From: Aggregatibacter actinomycetemcomitans
GTDB lineage: Bacteria > Pseudomonadota > Gammaproteobacteria > Enterobacterales > Pasteurellaceae
Reading direction: 5' to 3'
Assembly: GCF_003130205.1 (NCBI RefSeq)
Contig: NZ_NRDF01000013.1
Location: 1-54,628, forward strand
Length of the DNA: 54,628 bases
Position 1 is the first letter of the stretch. The number at the start of each line of letters is the position of its first letter. The notes under the pieces were generated by a model. The model had not been told where the DNA came from, ran no database searches, and saw only the letters and a program-made list of their open reading frames with translations. This document shows positions 17,139 to 27,963 of this stretch, piece by piece. Position numbers and translations under genes: made by a program.

Positions 17139-19931
17139 TTACCAGTAGTAATTCAGTTTTACACCAAGTTGATTTTGACGTTCCCCATGTCTTCCCTGGT
17201 TCACAGCTGCGTAGGCAGATATTTTCCAATCTCGCAAACCAATGCTTAAACTTGCGTTATTATGCCAATAAGGCCCAATAGCGACACCAAACTCTTTACT
17301 ATTAATATTTTGGCTATAAGATTTGCCTAATGTTGTTGCATAATAGGTTGAGAATGCCGGTATCACTTCAATGCCATCAACATTATAGGTATTACTGAAT
17401 TTCAAGCCTGTATGGTAAGCGACCAAACTAAAACCGGGACTTCTTATGTTTAACCCGTTGATTTCACCACCGGTAGAGCTTAGATGGTGATAACGAAGTC
17501 CCCAAATTGGCGTCACTTTGAAATCTTCAAGTTCGAAGTCATAGGCAAAATTCATGCCGACACTAATCATTTTACGTTTCAATTTGCTATTGCCGATTTT
17601 ACTGCTTGACCAACCATAACCAATATCAAGTGCTTTACTGTATTGATCAAAGTTTTGTTTGGCATAGCCTGTGATTTTAGTGAAGGTATCTTTTCCACTC
17701 AATGGACCGTATTGGCTATCGGTTTTGGCATGAGTAAATGTGCCGCCTAAAACCACGCCGTTATCCAATTGCGCTTCATCATTGCCTAACGTAATTTGGT
17801 TACTTCTAGCGCGGTAATTATTGGTATCACTACCGTGACCGTGCATATCGCTATTAACGTATTCGACCCAAACACCACCAAGAGTGCGGTAGAAACTTGT
17901 TCTGTCTAATCTTCTGTCTAAGCGCCCGGAAAGATCTAAATTTAATGTATTCAAGACTGCTGCATTGGAAACGATCGCATTGGCAACGAGAATTTCATTT
18001 GGGTTATATACCGTTGGTGTTTGTGGTGTTACTTCTGTTTCCTCAGATTCTCTAACTTCCGAATTAGCGATAACCTCAGTTTCATCCACATTAGGTTCAA
18101 GATTGGCAGGTATTACCGATACGATTTCTGTAGTTAAACGTTTAACCACAGAAATGGTTTCTTCAGCATTCTGTTGATTGGTTGTTTCTTCGTGAGAAGC
18201 GACAATTTGTTCTACCGAAGCTTGTTCAGCTACTTCAGGGTGACTGTTACTGACCTCCTGCGATTCAAGTGTGCTATCTACTAGCGCAACGTCTTCAGTT
18301 TTAGTTTCCGAGTTCGTTTCATCATGAATCATTTCAATATGTTCTTTAGACGCTATAGTAATGGTTTTTTCGACATCACTGTGTTCTCCTTGAATGTCCT
18401 CAAGATCTAATGGTGCCATATCACTAGGTAAATCCGTAGTAGCAGTAGATCGAACAAGAATAACAGGGTTTTCTTCCGGTTTTTCTTCAACTTGTTGACC
18501 TGCAATTGCTTGCTCGCGGGCTAGACGATCGGCTTCTTCACGTTCGATACGTTCGCGTTCAATGCGGGCGTTCTCTTCCAGTTGACGTTGTGCTTCAATA
18601 GCGCGCTGACGTTCTTCTTCCGCTGATTTTTGACGGGCGATTTCCTGCTCACGGGCTAGACGGTCGGCTTCTTCACGTTCGGTACGTTCGCGTTCAATGC
18701 GGGCGCTCTCTTCCTGCTGACGTTGCGCTTCAATAGCGCGCTGACGTTCTTCTTCCGCCGCTTTTTGACGGGCGATTTCCTGCTCACGGGCTAGACGGTC
18801 GGCTTCTTCACGTTCGGCACGTTCGCGTTCAATACGGGCGTTTTCTTCCTGCTGGCGTTGTTCTTCAATAGCACGTTGACGTTCTTCTTCCGCCGCTTTT
18901 TGACGGACGATTTCCTGTTCGCGGGCTAGACGGTCGGCTTCTTCACGTTTTGCACGTTCGCGTTCAATACGGGCGTTCTCTTCCTGCTGACGTTGTGCTT
19001 CAATAGCACGTTGACGTTCTTCTTCCGCCGCTTTTTGACGGGCAATTTCCTGTTCGCGGGCTAGGCGATCACGCTCACGGCGGGCAAGTTCTTCAGATTT
19101 TTTGCGGGCTTCCTCTGCCTTTTGATTTGCAATTTCTTCCTCGCGTGCAAGGCGTTCCGCTTCTAAACGCTTGCGTTCTGCATTCGCCACTTCTTCTTTT
19201 TTGCGCTGTTCTTCAATCGCTTGTTGACGAAGTATTTCATCTTCTTTTTGAGGTGAAATTACTTGTTTTTGTTCAATAAGAGTACGCTTTACTCGGGCAA
19301 CTTCGGCTAATTTACTTTGTTCGTTAATGGCACGTTGAAGCTCATTTGCTTTAATTTTTTGGCGGGCAATTTCCTGTTCATTAGCCAAACGTTCCGCTTC
19401 TTTCTGCGCTGCCAGCTGCTCTTTGGTTAAACGTTGTTGGGTGGAATTTTTTAGTTTGGCGGCCGCAAGTGCTTCTGCTACTTTGCGATCTTCTTCTGCT
19501 TTTTGACGCGCTATTTCTTGTTCACGGACTTGACGTTTAGCTTCTAAATACTCACGTTGAACAAGTTCCGCCTTTTTCTGTTCTAATTCTTGTGCTTTAA
19601 TTTGGCTTTGTTGACGTTTCTCTTTTACCTGTGCTATCGCACGGGCTTCCGCTTCTTTTTGTGCCACTTCAGCTTTTTGACGGGCAAGTTTTTGTGCAGC
19701 AGTGATACGCTGAATTTCCGTTTGATAAGTATTAACGGATTCTTTTGCAGAATTAGATATGTTGTCCTGCATATTTTTTTTAATATTGGATTTACTTTTT
19801 GTTTTAGCCTGAGAAGACGGTTGATTATTTATTTGAGTATTAAACTCTGACGCAAATGCCGGTTGATTAAATACCAATGCGATGGTTGTTGCTATAACAG
19901 AATAGCGGAAAGGTTTCAGTAAGATTTTCAT
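17139..19931 (-). CDS. aae: Autotransporter adhesin Aae with four 45-residue repeats
   Basis: The protein has 930 residues. Signal peptide at about 1-28 (ending AFAS). Residues about 50-480 are a very charged, Glu/Arg/Gln/Ala-rich, predicted coiled-coil passenger. Residues 290-469 are exactly four tandem 45-residue repeats (18525-19064), each starting LAREQEI. A Thr/Glu-rich linker follows. From about 655 to the end is an autotransporter beta-domain ending in LGVKLNYYW with a terminal aromatic. There is no protease triad. The repeat length of 135 bases is the known signature of Aae of A. actinomycetemcomitans, which binds epithelial cells. It is transcribed towards the bcp terminator. Confidence 0.88.
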   Translation of the reverse strand: MKILLKPFRYSVIATTIALVFNQPAFASEFNTQINNQPSSQAKTKSKSNIKKNMQDNISNSAKESVNTYQTEIQRITAAQKLARQKAEVAQKEAEARAIAQVKEKRQQSQIKAQELEQKKAELVQREYLEAKRQVREQEIARQKAEEDRKVAEALAAAKLKNSTQQRLTKEQLAAQKEAERLANEQEIARQKIKANELQRAINEQSKLAEVARVKRTLIEQKQVISPQKEDEILRQQAIEEQRKKEEVANAERKRLEAERLAREEEIANQKAEEARKKSEELARRERDRLAREQEIARQKAAEEERQRAIEAQRQQEENARIERERAKREEADRLAREQEIVRQKAAEEERQRAIEEQRQQEENARIERERAEREEADRLAREQEIARQKAAEEERQRAIEAQRQQEESARIERERTEREEADRLAREQEIARQKSAEEERQRAIEAQRQLEENARIERERIEREEADRLAREQAIAGQQVEEKPEENPVILVRSTATTDLPSDMAPLDLEDIQGEHSDVEKTITIASKEHIEMIHDETNSETKTEDVALVDSTLESQEVSNSHPEVAEQASVEQIVASHEETTNQQNAEETISVVKRLTTEIVSVIPANLEPNVDETEVIANSEVRESEETEVTPQTPTVYNPNEILVANAIVSNAAVLNTLNLDLSGRLDRRLDRTSFYRTLGGVWVEYVNSDMHGHGSDTNNYRARSNQITLGNDEAQLDNGVVLGGTFTHAKTDSQYGPLSGKDTFTKITGYAKQNFDQYSKALDIGYGWSSSKIGNSKLKRKMISVGMNFAYDFELEDFKVTPIWGLRYHHLSSTGGEINGLNIRSPGFSLVAYHTGLKFSNTYNVDGIEVIPAFSTYYATTLGKSYSQNINSKEFGVAIGPYWHNNASLSIGLRDWKISAYAAVNQGRHGERQNQLGVKLNYYW
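18525..19064 (-). repeat. Four tandem 135-bp repeats in aae
   Basis: Four units of 135 bases, in frame, each encoding 45 residues beginning LAREQEI and ending REEADR. Copies differ at only a few positions (for instance ARQ or VRQ, AKR, ERE or TER). A partial fifth copy starts LAREQAIAGQQ. Copy number should vary by slippage or recombination between strains. Confidence 0.95.
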
Positions 19932-20091
19932 AGAGTTAGGATTTATAGTTATATAAAAATAAAATGTTAAATATATTACAATGCAGTACTTTTGTGAAAA
20001 ATAACACAGTTAAACTTTCTTCATTATATCCTCAATATTCTTTTTTTTGAATATATTTTTAATAGGAAATAGAAATGTAAATTATAGATAT

Positions 20092-20140
20092 AAAAGTGCG
20101 GTATGTTTTACAAAACTTTTACAAAACATACCGCACTTTT
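20092..20140 (-). terminator. Inverted uptake-signal hairpin, typA terminator
   Basis: AAAAGTGCGGTATGTTTT (20092-20109) and its perfect complement (20123-20140) form an 18-bp stem around a 13-base loop. It lies just past the typA stop, with T residues on the minus strand. Confidence 0.85.
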
Positions 20141-20156
20141 TCTCTGTCAAAATTAA

Positions 20157-22010
20157 TTAATGTGTGCTGGTACTGATTGTGGTTCTATTCGCACGTTTGC
20201 GATCCGTTTCCGTTAATAATTTTTTACGAATGCGGATAGATTGCGGAGTAATTTCAACCAATTCGTCGTCATCAATAAATTCAATAGCTTGTTCAAGACT
20301 GAATTTAATCGGTGTGGTTAACGCAATAGCATCATCTTTACCGGAGGCACGCATATTGGTGAGTTTCTTCCCTTGCAGGCAGTTGACGGTTAAGTCGTTG
20401 GAGCGACTGTGAATACCGATAATTTGCCCTTCATAGACTTCGGTACCATGATCGATCATCAGTTTACCGCGTTCTTGCAAGCCCCATAAAGCATAAGCTA
20501 AGGCTTTACCGGTAGCGTTAGAAATTAATACGCCGTTTTTACGCTGCCCGATTTCGCCCGGTTTTACATCATCATAATGACTGAAACTGGAGTAGAGCAG
20601 TCCGGTGCCGGAAGTCATGGTCATAAATTCGTTACGGAAACCGATTAAGCCGCGGCTTGGGATCATGTATTCCAAACGGGTGCGTCCTTTGCCGTCCGGC
20701 ACCATGTCTTTCACTTCGCCCTTACGGATACCTAAGGCTTCCATGACCGCGCCCTGATGTTGTTCTTCAATGTCGATCGTCACTTGTTCAAAAGGTTCTT
20801 GTTTATGACCATCAACTTGTTTGAAGATCACTTTCGGACGGGACACGGCTAATTCGTAGCCTTCGCGACGCATATTTTCAATTAACACGGACAAATGTAA
20901 TTCGCCGCGACCGGAAACGCGGAATTCATCCGGGTTAGGGGTTTCTTCTACGCGTAACGCTACGTTGTGTACAAGCTCTTTGTTTAAGCGCTCTAATATT
21001 TGGCGGGAAGTCACATATTTTCCTTCTTTGCCACAGAACGGCGAAGTGTTGACGCAGAAGAACATGGTGACGGTCGGTTCATCAACGCTTAATGCCGGTA
21101 AGGCTTCCACGTTATTGATGTCGCAGATGGTATCGGAAATATTCAGCTCTCCTAAACCGGTAATCGCTACGATGTCGCCGGCGCTGGCGATGTCTTCTTC
21201 GTAACGTTGTAAGCCTAAATGCCCTAACACTTGCCCGATTTTACCGTTACGGGTTTTGCCGAAACTGTCGATAATGGTAACGCTTTGGTTCGGTTTCACC
21301 GTACCGCGTTTAATGCGACCGATACCGATAACGCCGACGTAGCTGTTGTAGTCCAACTGTGAAATTTGCATTTGGAACGGTGCGTTGAGTTCGACTTTCG
21401 GCGGTTCAACGTGTTCGACGATGGCTTCAAATAACGGTGTCATGTCAGCAGCCAGATCTTCGTGATCCAAGCCCGCCACACCGTTTAATGCGGAAGCGTA
21501 AATAATCGGGAAGTCTAGTTGTTCGTCGGTGGCGCCAAGGTTTACGAATAAATCGAATACTTGATCCACTACCCAGTCAGGGCGGGCACCCGGGCGGTCA
21601 ACTTTATTGATGACTACGATAGGCTTTAAGCCGTGGGAGAAGGCTTTTTGCGTAACAAAGCGGGTTTGTGGCATCGGGCCGTCGAAGGCGTCCACTACCA
21701 ATAATACGGAATCCACCATGGAAAGTACACGTTCCACTTCGCCGCCGAAGTCCGCGTGTCCCGGGGTGTCCACGATGTTAATGCGGTAATCATTCCAGTT
21801 AATCGCAGTATTTTTCGCTAAAATAGTGATACCGCGCTCTTTTTCTAAATCGTTGGAATCCATGACTCGCTCATCGGCATCGCCGCTACGGGAAGCTTCT
21901 AATGTGCCGGATTGTTGTAATAATTTATCCACTAGGGTGGTTTTGCCATGGTCAACGTGCGCGATAATTGCGATGTTGCGTAATTTGTTAATATCGATTT
22001 GATCTGTCAT
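20157..22010 (-). CDS. typA: TypA/BipA ribosome-associated translational GTPase
   Basis: The protein has 617 residues. G1 [10 protein letters not shown] at 17-26, G2 region RGITI, G3 DTPGHADF and G4 NKVD are all intact. Domain II follows, then EF-G-like domains III and V and the C-terminal domain unique to TypA. It binds ribosomes and supports large-subunit assembly and stress growth. The gene is divergent from glnA. Confidence 0.97.
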   Translation of the reverse strand: MTDQIDINKLRNIAIIAHVDHGKTTLVDKLLQQSGTLEASRSGDADERVMDSNDLEKERGITILAKNTAINWNDYRINIVDTPGHADFGGEVERVLSMVDSVLLVVDAFDGPMPQTRFVTQKAFSHGLKPIVVINKVDRPGARPDWVVDQVFDLFVNLGATDEQLDFPIIYASALNGVAGLDHEDLAADMTPLFEAIVEHVEPPKVELNAPFQMQISQLDYNSYVGVIGIGRIKRGTVKPNQSVTIIDSFGKTRNGKIGQVLGHLGLQRYEEDIASAGDIVAITGLGELNISDTICDINNVEALPALSVDEPTVTMFFCVNTSPFCGKEGKYVTSRQILERLNKELVHNVALRVEETPNPDEFRVSGRGELHLSVLIENMRREGYELAVSRPKVIFKQVDGHKQEPFEQVTIDIEEQHQGAVMEALGIRKGEVKDMVPDGKGRTRLEYMIPSRGLIGFRNEFMTMTSGTGLLYSSFSHYDDVKPGEIGQRKNGVLISNATGKALAYALWGLQERGKLMIDHGTEVYEGQIIGIHSRSNDLTVNCLQGKKLTNMRASGKDDAIALTTPIKFSLEQAIEFIDDDELVEITPQSIRIRKKLLTETDRKRANRTTISTSTH

Positions 22011-22397
22011 TGAAAATTCTTGGAGTGAGTTAAAAATTCTGTGTTTTTCGACCGCACTTTTGTCCTATGGAAGGCGGAAGGGCGCAGATTATACAACTTT
22101 TTAACATGATCAGCTATTAAATAATGTTGGAAAATTTGAACGAAATCAGAAGAAAAGAGACAAAAACGGTGATCACGATCACGTTAAAAATCCATGAAAT
22201 AAAATAAAGCCTATATAAAGAATAATTGTGTTTTTGATTTTTTATATTTTGATTTTGTAAATTTATTAGATTTTATCTAATTATTTATTTTTATCTTTTG
22301 TTTTTGTTTAAAAATCACTTGAGTTTTATGAATGGTATGCTATTTTTGTACGCGATCTTTTTCCATTTTAATCATGTCTATTACAGAGGATTTACTT
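22011..22397. promoter_or_regulatory. Divergent control region of typA and glnA with a CRP-like site
   Basis: The 387 bases hold no gene. GTGATCACGATCAC at 22169-22182 fits the CRP half-sites GTGA-N6-TCAC perfectly. The stretch from 22195 to 22330 is very AT-rich, as expected for a promoter upstream of glnA. One uptake signal lies near 22050. I saw no convincing sigma-54 site. Confidence 0.55.
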
Positions 22398-23807
22398 ATG
22401 CCCAGCGCGATTGAGAATGTATTTAATCTTATTGAAGAAAATGACATTAAATTTGTATTACTGCGTTTTACCGATATTCAAGGCAAAGAACATGGCGTAT
22501 CTCTGCCGGTGAGTTTGATTGATGAGGATTTATTTGAAGACGGCAAAATGTTTGATGGTTCTTCTGTCGAAGGCTGGAAGGCGATTAATAAAGCGGATAT
22601 GTTATTAATGCCGATTGCCGAAACCGCCGTAGTTGACCCTTTCGCTCAAATTCCTACACTTTCCCTTCGTTGTAGTATTTTTGAACCGACCACTATGCAA
22701 AGCTATGACCGCGACCCGCGTTCTATTGCGATTCGCGCAGAAAATTATATGCGTTCTACCGGTGTGGCGGATCAAGTGTTCTTCGGGCCGGAGCCTGAAT
22801 TTTTCTTATTTGATGATGTCCGTTTTGATGTCTCTATGAACAGCAATTCTTATCAAGTGGATGATATTGAAGCCGTCTGGAACAGTAACAAGCGTTATGA
22901 AGACGGTAATAATGCTTATCGTCCGTTGAAAAAAGGCGGTTACTGTGCCGTGGCACCGAACGATACGGCGCATGATATTCGTTCCGAAATGTGTTTGTTA
23001 ATGGAAGAAATGGGTTTGGTCATTGAAGCGCATCACCATGAAGTGGCAACAGCCGGGCAAAATGAAATCGCAACCAAATTCAATAGCCTCACCTTAAAAG
23101 CGGACGAAACCCAGATTTATAAATATATCGTACGTAATGTAGCGTATGAACACGGCAAAACCGCTTGTTTTATGCCGAAGCCGATTACCGGTGATAACGG
23201 TTCAGGTATGCACTGCAATATGTCTTTAAGCAAAGGCGGCAAAAATATTTTCCAAGGGGATAAATATGCCGGTCTTTCCGAAACGGCACTTTATTACATC
23301 GGCGGCATCATTAAACACGCCAAAGCCTTAAACGCCTTCACCAACCCAAGTACCAACTCTTATAAGCGTTTGGTGCCGGGCTTTGAAGCACCGGTATTGT
23401 TGGCCTATTCTGCCAGTAACCGTTCCGCTTCCATTCGTATTCCGGCGGTGACTAGCCCGAAAGCCATTCGTATTGAAGCCCGCTTTCCTGATCCGCTTGC
23501 TAACCCGTATTTGGCATTTGCCGCATTATTAATGGCAGGTTTAGATGGTGTTATAAATAAAATTCATCCGGGTGATGCCATGGATAAAAATCTGTACGAT
23601 TTACCGCCGGAAGAATTAAAAGATATTCCGGCTGTTGCAGGTTCTTTGGAAGAAGCATTGAATGCGCTGGAGAATGATTTTGAGTTCTTAACACAAAGCA
23701 ATGTGTTCACCAAAGACTTTATTTATGCCTTTATCGGTATTAAACGCAAAGAAGTGGAACGTTTAAATATGACACCGCACCCTGTGGAATTTGAAATGTA
23801 TTATTAA
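22398..23807 (+). CDS. glnA: Glutamine synthetase type I
   Basis: I place the start at 22398 (MPSAIENVF), 7 bases after AGAGGA; starts further upstream have no similarity. The protein has 469 residues. It makes glutamine from glutamate and ammonia with ATP. Catalytic-domain motifs [10 protein letters not shown] and [11 protein letters not shown] are intact. The adenylylation tyrosine is in NLYDLPPEE (Tyr400), so activity can be set by GlnE-type modification if present. No ntrB/ntrC follow, unlike enterobacteria. Confidence 0.96.
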   Translation: MPSAIENVFNLIEENDIKFVLLRFTDIQGKEHGVSLPVSLIDEDLFEDGKMFDGSSVEGWKAINKADMLLMPIAETAVVDPFAQIPTLSLRCSIFEPTTMQSYDRDPRSIAIRAENYMRSTGVADQVFFGPEPEFFLFDDVRFDVSMNSNSYQVDDIEAVWNSNKRYEDGNNAYRPLKKGGYCAVAPNDTAHDIRSEMCLLMEEMGLVIEAHHHEVATAGQNEIATKFNSLTLKADETQIYKYIVRNVAYEHGKTACFMPKPITGDNGSGMHCNMSLSKGGKNIFQGDKYAGLSETALYYIGGIIKHAKALNAFTNPSTNSYKRLVPGFEAPVLLAYSASNRSASIRIPAVTSPKAIRIEARFPDPLANPYLAFAALLMAGLDGVINKIHPGDAMDKNLYDLPPEELKDIPAVAGSLEEALNALENDFEFLTQSNVFTKDFIYAFIGIKRKEVERLNMTPHPVEFEMYY

Positions 23808-23823
23808 GTTGAGTCAAACAGAA

Positions 23824-23848
23824 AAGGCGGTTTTAGACCGCCTTTTTT
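23824..23848 (+). terminator. Terminator of glnA
   Basis: AAGGCGGT (23824-23831) and ACCGCCTT (23837-23844) with a 5-base loop and a T run. Confidence 0.92.
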
Positions 23849-23866
23849 ATCGCTGTTTTATCATAG

Positions 23867-23909
23867 AAAAGTGCGGTTGAAATTTAATGTGTTTTTCGAC
23901 CGCACTTTT
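23867..23909 (-). terminator. Inverted uptake-signal pair, ygdQ terminator
   Basis: AAAAGTGCGGT (23867-23877) and ACCGCACTTTT (23899-23909) form an 11-bp stem just beyond the ygdQ stop. Confidence 0.75.
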
Positions 23910-23915
23910 GTTTCT

Positions 23916-24641
23916 CTAAATTTTAGCGCCCAAGCGTTTACGCATTTGGGTATTGAGAATTTCCACAAATACGGAAAAGCCCATAGCGCAGTAAATATAC
24001 GCTTTCGGTACATGAATGCTGAAGCTCTCGATAATTAAAGTGGCACCGATCAGGATCAGGAAAGCAAGTGCTAAAATTTTAAATGTCGGATGATTTTCAA
24101 CAAAATCGCCGATAGGTTTGGCTGCGAACATCATCATGCCAACGGCAATGATAATTGCGGTCACCATGATTTCGATTTGATTTACTATGCCGACGGCGGT
24201 GATAACAGAATCTAACGAGAAAACGATATCTAATAAGGCAATTTCAATTAATACTCCGAGAAAACTAACTTTCTTGTTGATTTCGTGATGTTCTTCTTCT
24301 GTGTGTGGTGTCATGGCTTCACGAATTTCGTTAGTGCTTTTTATAACTAAAAACAATCCACCAAAAAATAAAATTAAATCCCGACCGGAAAAGCCTTTGC
24401 CGAATAACTCAAAGAGGGGTTCGGTAAGGTGTATCATCCAAGAGAGAGTCAATAGCAGTAAAATGCGGGTTCCCATAGCCAAGGTTAAACCGATAATACG
24501 TCCCGGTTGACGTTGTTTTGGTGGGAGTTTGGAGACTAAAATGCTGATTAAAACAATGTTGTCAATACCCAGTACGATTTCCAGTGCTGTCAGGGTGAAT
24601 AAGGCGATTAGCGCCTCGGGACTCAATAGCCATTCAAACAT
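23916..24641 (-). CDS. ygdQ: TerC-family integral membrane protein YgdQ
   Basis: I place the start at 24641 (MFEWLLSPEAL), after GGAAG. This gives 241 residues with about seven membrane helices. TerC motifs are clear: EIVLGIDNIV near the N-terminus and DIVFSLDSVITA in the middle, with acidic residues inside helices. TerC-family proteins are linked to metal (manganese) export and loading of exported enzymes. It stands next to mutH, as ygdQ does in E. coli. A longer start at 24662 is possible but less likely. Confidence 0.88.
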   Translation of the reverse strand: MFEWLLSPEALIALFTLTALEIVLGIDNIVLISILVSKLPPKQRQPGRIIGLTLAMGTRILLLLTLSWMIHLTEPLFELFGKGFSGRDLILFFGGLFLVIKSTNEIREAMTPHTEEEHHEINKKVSFLGVLIEIALLDIVFSLDSVITAVGIVNQIEIMVTAIIIAVGMMMFAAKPIGDFVENHPTFKILALAFLILIGATLIIESFSIHVPKAYIYCAMGFSVFVEILNTQMRKRLGAKI

Positions 24642-24705
24642 AATTGCTTCCTTAAAATACAAACAGGTGCGCGATCATATAGTTTTGAGAGATAAATGAA
24701 AAGGG

Positions 24706-25374
24706 TTAAATAGCTTGTTGCACAAATTGTTGTAAAATTTGGTAGGTAAACTCTTTGCGCAAATAAAAACCGAGGGGGAGAGTGTAGATAATTTCGCCAT
24801 TTTTACCAATACCTTTGGTGAGCGCCTTACTATTGGCAGCTTTCGGGCGGAGCTGCAACACCTCGCCTAAACGGGCATTAATTTTATCCAATTGCCCCAG
24901 CACGATGTAATCCATCAGTTCTTCCCAATCTCGTTTTAACAGGGCTTCCTGTCGCTCGTCGGGTTGCCACAAAATCGGTGCGCCGATATGTCGTTCCGCG
25001 AGCGGGATATGGCGACTTCCTTCAATGGGAATCCAAAGGACGCAGGATAATTTATGGCGTACATGGGAATTTTGCCAATTCACGCCGCTGTTTTGAATAA
25101 GTGGCGCGAGACTCACAAAGGTGGTTTCCAACGGATAGCCTTGTTCGTTGATGGGCAGCGTTTTCAGCTCGATGCCTAACTGGCTGAAATCCTGTTCCGC
25201 TTTGCTGCCTGCGGTGGCGCCTAATGCCGTTTCAAGCAGCATACCTACCCAGCCCTTATCACGTTTTAAATTCGGTGGCACAGAGGTATGCCATTGCGCC
25301 GCCAATTCACCGAAGGTAAGACCGGCAATAGACTGCGCGCGGGAGAGTAATGCCTCGGTGGTTTGCGGGATCAT
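24706..25374 (-). CDS. mutH: MutH, mismatch-repair endonuclease
   Basis: The protein has 222 residues. It nicks the unmethylated strand at hemimethylated GATC sites when activated by MutS-MutL. The type II restriction-like active site D-E-x-K is seen as Asp62, Glu69 and Lys71 ([12 protein letters not shown]). The length matches the family. It overlaps ogt by 4 bases (ATGA), so both repair genes form one unit. Presence of MutH implies Dam methylation in this organism. Confidence 0.95.
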   Translation of the reverse strand: MIPQTTEALLSRAQSIAGLTFGELAAQWHTSVPPNLKRDKGWVGMLLETALGATAGSKAEQDFSQLGIELKTLPINEQGYPLETTFVSLAPLIQNSGVNWQNSHVRHKLSCVLWIPIEGSRHIPLAERHIGAPILWQPDERQEALLKRDWEELMDYIVLGQLDKINARLGEVLQLRPKAANSKALTKGIGKNGEIIYTLPLGFYLRKEFTYQILQQFVQQAI

Positions 25375-25910
25375 TGGCGATACTTCTTGAAAAAACGCGG
25401 TTTAACGATTTCTTTGCCTTTGTCGATATAAGGAATATTTTCCAGTTGCAACAAAAAGCGCTTGGCAACCAAACCGCCACCGAAGCCGGTAAGGGTTCCG
25501 TCTTTGCCCAAAATGCGATGGCAGGGAATGATAATGCTGATAGGATTGCTACCCACCGCACCGCCTACCGCGCGTACCGCTTTCGGATTATTGATGCGTT
25601 TTGCCAACTCACCGTAACTGGCAGTTTGTCCATAGCCGATTTGACGCAATGCCTGCCAAATTTGTTGTTGAAACCCGGTGCCTTGTGGTGCCAGCGGAAT
25701 ATCCGCGAAGGTTTCCGGTTCGCCATTAAAGTAGTGGTCAAGCGCTGTACACACGTGAATGAAAACAGGTAAATCATTCTTTTCTTGCCATTTGGGATTC
25801 GGCGCTAATTGCTCCGGTTCAAAATCCAGATGGGTGAGATTTTTGCCATCAGATAGCATTAATAAATTACCCAGAGGTGAAGGGTAGTAACGATAAAAAA
25901 GTGCGGTCAT
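25371..25910 (-). CDS. ogt: Methylated-DNA-[protein]-cysteine methyltransferase
   Basis: The protein has 179 residues. The alkyl-acceptor cysteine is in IIPCHRIL (Cys130). The DNA-binding helix with ARG-finger-like [11 protein letters not shown] precedes it. It repairs O6-alkylguanine by suicide transfer of the alkyl group. There is no AraC-type domain, so this is the Ogt form, not Ada. It is followed by mutH with a 4-base overlap. Confidence 0.94.
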   Translation of the reverse strand: MTALFYRYYPSPLGNLLMLSDGKNLTHLDFEPEQLAPNPKWQEKNDLPVFIHVCTALDHYFNGEPETFADIPLAPQGTGFQQQIWQALRQIGYGQTASYGELAKRINNPKAVRAVGGAVGSNPISIIIPCHRILGKDGTLTGFGGGLVAKRFLLQLENIPYIDKGKEIVKPRFFKKYRQ

Positions 25911-25985
25911 ATTTTCCCCTGTTTAGTAAAACAAAAGCGTACCGGAGCACGCTTTTATTATGTATTATTTAAAATTTTGCCTCGA

Positions 25986-27419
25986 CTAGAAACGGTAATT
26001 TAGATTTAAACCGTAGAGGTTAGCGGTGGCTTTAGTAGTGTAGTCCGCCTCAACAAGCAATAACCCCTTGATATTTTGGGTCTCAACAAAGTGTTTCTTC
26101 TTACCACGTAAATGAGCGAAGCCGACATCAACAGATAAATTCGGGGTGAATTTATAGGTGGCGCCTACACTATACCATATACGGTCGGTATCAGGAATGG
26201 ACGCAGATAAATGAGCTTTACTCGCGGCTTTATCGTAAGCCAAACCTGCACGTAATGTTAAAGCACCATTTAGGCTATATGTTGTACCAATAGCAAAACG
26301 GGAGTTATCCTTGTATTCCTCTTTCTTGGTAAAAGCCTCATAGCCGGAACCATCTTGATATGTGCCGCGTAATTCTTTGAAACGACTCCATTCTGTATAT
26401 TTATAGCTATAGTGGACAGCCCATCGATCGGTTAATTGATGAAATCCTGATAGTTCCCAGTAAGCCGGTAATTTTAAGGTTAAACTGCCTTTACCGATAT
26501 AAGGACCTAATACACCATTATGTTGTTGTAAACTGAGTGCATTGCGATCTTTAAAATCAATATCGACTTTGGAATGGTAGGCGAGACCAAGACGATTATT
26601 TTGATCAAACTCGTAAACCAAACCTGTATTCCAACCGAATCCCCATGCATTGTCTCTTAGGTGTACAAGCGAATCTGCTTTATCCAGATTTTTTAAATTA
26701 TTGATGGTTCTTTGTGCCAAACTATCAGCAATAGCCTGCGGAATTTTCGGATTTTGGGCTCTTATTCTCGCGCTTAATAGTCTTTTTACGTTGCTCTCAC
26801 CCATAGAATTCAGTGCATTTTTGACGCCGGTAATGGCGATACCGGCAGTGCGATCAAGTTCCGCTTTCGCATAGATACCATTTAAACCAAAACCGGCAGT
26901 TAAATTATTAGTAATACGGTATGACCCACTAAGGTTCAGAGTAATGGCGGTTAAATCCGTTATACCGCCAAAAATACCGGCATCATAATCGCGCGAATAT
27001 TCACTTTTTAAACCAAAGTTAACATTCATTCCCGCGCCTAAAGCAAACTTATCATTGATAGGTGAGATAAAGTACATATTGGGAATGAATGCACCCGGAA
27101 CAACACTATGAGCATTAGCGCTTCCGGAAGCAACTTTTTGTCCTCTAATATAAGCAGTTACAGGACCATTTATATGAATTCGCGAATCCACATAAACGCC
27201 ACCGGCAGAAAATTCGTTTTGTTTGAACAGGCTCATTAATGCCGGGTTGGTTGCAACCACGGCGGCATTGTCTACGATAGCGGCTTCACCGGCATAGGCA
27301 CGACCTAAACCGGAGGTGGAAACTTCTGCTAATTGGAATGCTGCCGCAGAGGCGCCGCCGGCAGCAGCAGTTAATAGTAGCGTGGAGATAAGGGTTTGAG
27401 TAAATTTGCGGGTTGTCAT
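25986..27419 (-). CDS. fadL: FadL/OmpP1-family outer-membrane long-chain fatty acid transporter
   Basis: The protein has 477 residues. Signal peptide at about 1-25, then AAFQLAEVSTSGLGRAYAGEA, the N-terminal hatch with the family motif. The rest is a 14-stranded barrel ending YGLNLNYRF with a terminal Phe. It takes up hydrophobic compounds across the outer membrane. The Haemophilus homologue is the antigen OmpP1. It is divergent from a YfcZ-family gene, the same neighbours as in E. coli. Confidence 0.92.
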   Translation of the reverse strand: MTTRKFTQTLISTLLLTAAAGGASAAAFQLAEVSTSGLGRAYAGEAAIVDNAAVVATNPALMSLFKQNEFSAGGVYVDSRIHINGPVTAYIRGQKVASGSANAHSVVPGAFIPNMYFISPINDKFALGAGMNVNFGLKSEYSRDYDAGIFGGITDLTAITLNLSGSYRITNNLTAGFGLNGIYAKAELDRTAGIAITGVKNALNSMGESNVKRLLSARIRAQNPKIPQAIADSLAQRTINNLKNLDKADSLVHLRDNAWGFGWNTGLVYEFDQNNRLGLAYHSKVDIDFKDRNALSLQQHNGVLGPYIGKGSLTLKLPAYWELSGFHQLTDRWAVHYSYKYTEWSRFKELRGTYQDGSGYEAFTKKEEYKDNSRFAIGTTYSLNGALTLRAGLAYDKAASKAHLSASIPDTDRIWYSVGATYKFTPNLSVDVGFAHLRGKKKHFVETQNIKGLLLVEADYTTKATANLYGLNLNYRF

Positions 27420-27622
27420 TTTTGTACCTTTTATTGAATTGGTTGTCGTTTCTTAGGAAAACGCGTCATTCTAAAAAAACAGGCGAATGTGGAGCAATCT
27501 TCTTTTCATATTTTGCGTAGTGTTCAGACCAGTGGACAAAGAAAAGTGCGGTCGGATTTTGTATTAAATTTGAATAATGCTAAAATAGTTGAAAATTTCA
27601 ATTCTTTTTACAAGGAGATATT

Positions 27623-27913
27623 ATGAGCACATTGAAATGTCAGGCGGAAGAAGCAAAAGTTTGTTGTTGTGTCGATATCGGTACGGTAATTGACGGTTCC
27701 GACTGCACAGTGGATTTTGAACAGGTTTATGCAACGGAAGAAGCGGCAAAAGAAGCATTAAGCTATTTAACCGAAAAAGCCAAAGCGGCGGAAAGTGATC
27801 CATGCAAAATCAGCAGTGAAATAAGTGCGGTGGAAAATGGCTTCAAATTAACTGCCAAATTTGAATTTAGCTGCCAAGCGGAATCCATGATTTTCCAACT
27901 GTCTACCCGTTAA
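27623..27913 (+). CDS. yfcZ: YfcZ/YiiS family small cytoplasmic protein
   Basis: The protein has 96 residues with no signal peptide or membrane segment. It has several cysteines (VCCCVDIGTV at the N-terminus) and a C-terminal FSCQAESMIFQLSTR typical of the family. Function is unknown. Shine-Dalgarno AAGGAG lies 7 bases upstream. The position next to fadL supports the family call. Confidence 0.85.
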   Translation: MSTLKCQAEEAKVCCCVDIGTVIDGSDCTVDFEQVYATEEAAKEALSYLTEKAKAAESDPCKISSEISAVENGFKLTAKFEFSCQAESMIFQLSTR

Positions 27914-27928
27914 TTGGTTGATTTAAAT

Positions 27929-27963
27929 AAAAAAGGCTTAAGTCGAAAACTTAAGCCTTTTTT
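27929..27963 (+). terminator. Terminator after the YfcZ-family gene
   Basis: AAAAAAGGCTTAAG (27929-27942) and CTTAAGCCTTTTTT (27950-27963), a perfect 14-bp stem with a 7-base loop. It may work on both strands. Confidence 0.92.

Noticed and set aside
18525-19064. Regular repeats as a CRISPR array
   Set aside because: The units are contiguous, 135 bases long, in frame with aae, and have no spacers.
17139-19931. TolA- or TonB-like protein suggested by the charged Ala/Glu/Arg region
   Set aside because: There is a cleavable signal peptide and a complete C-terminal autotransporter barrel, which fits Aae.
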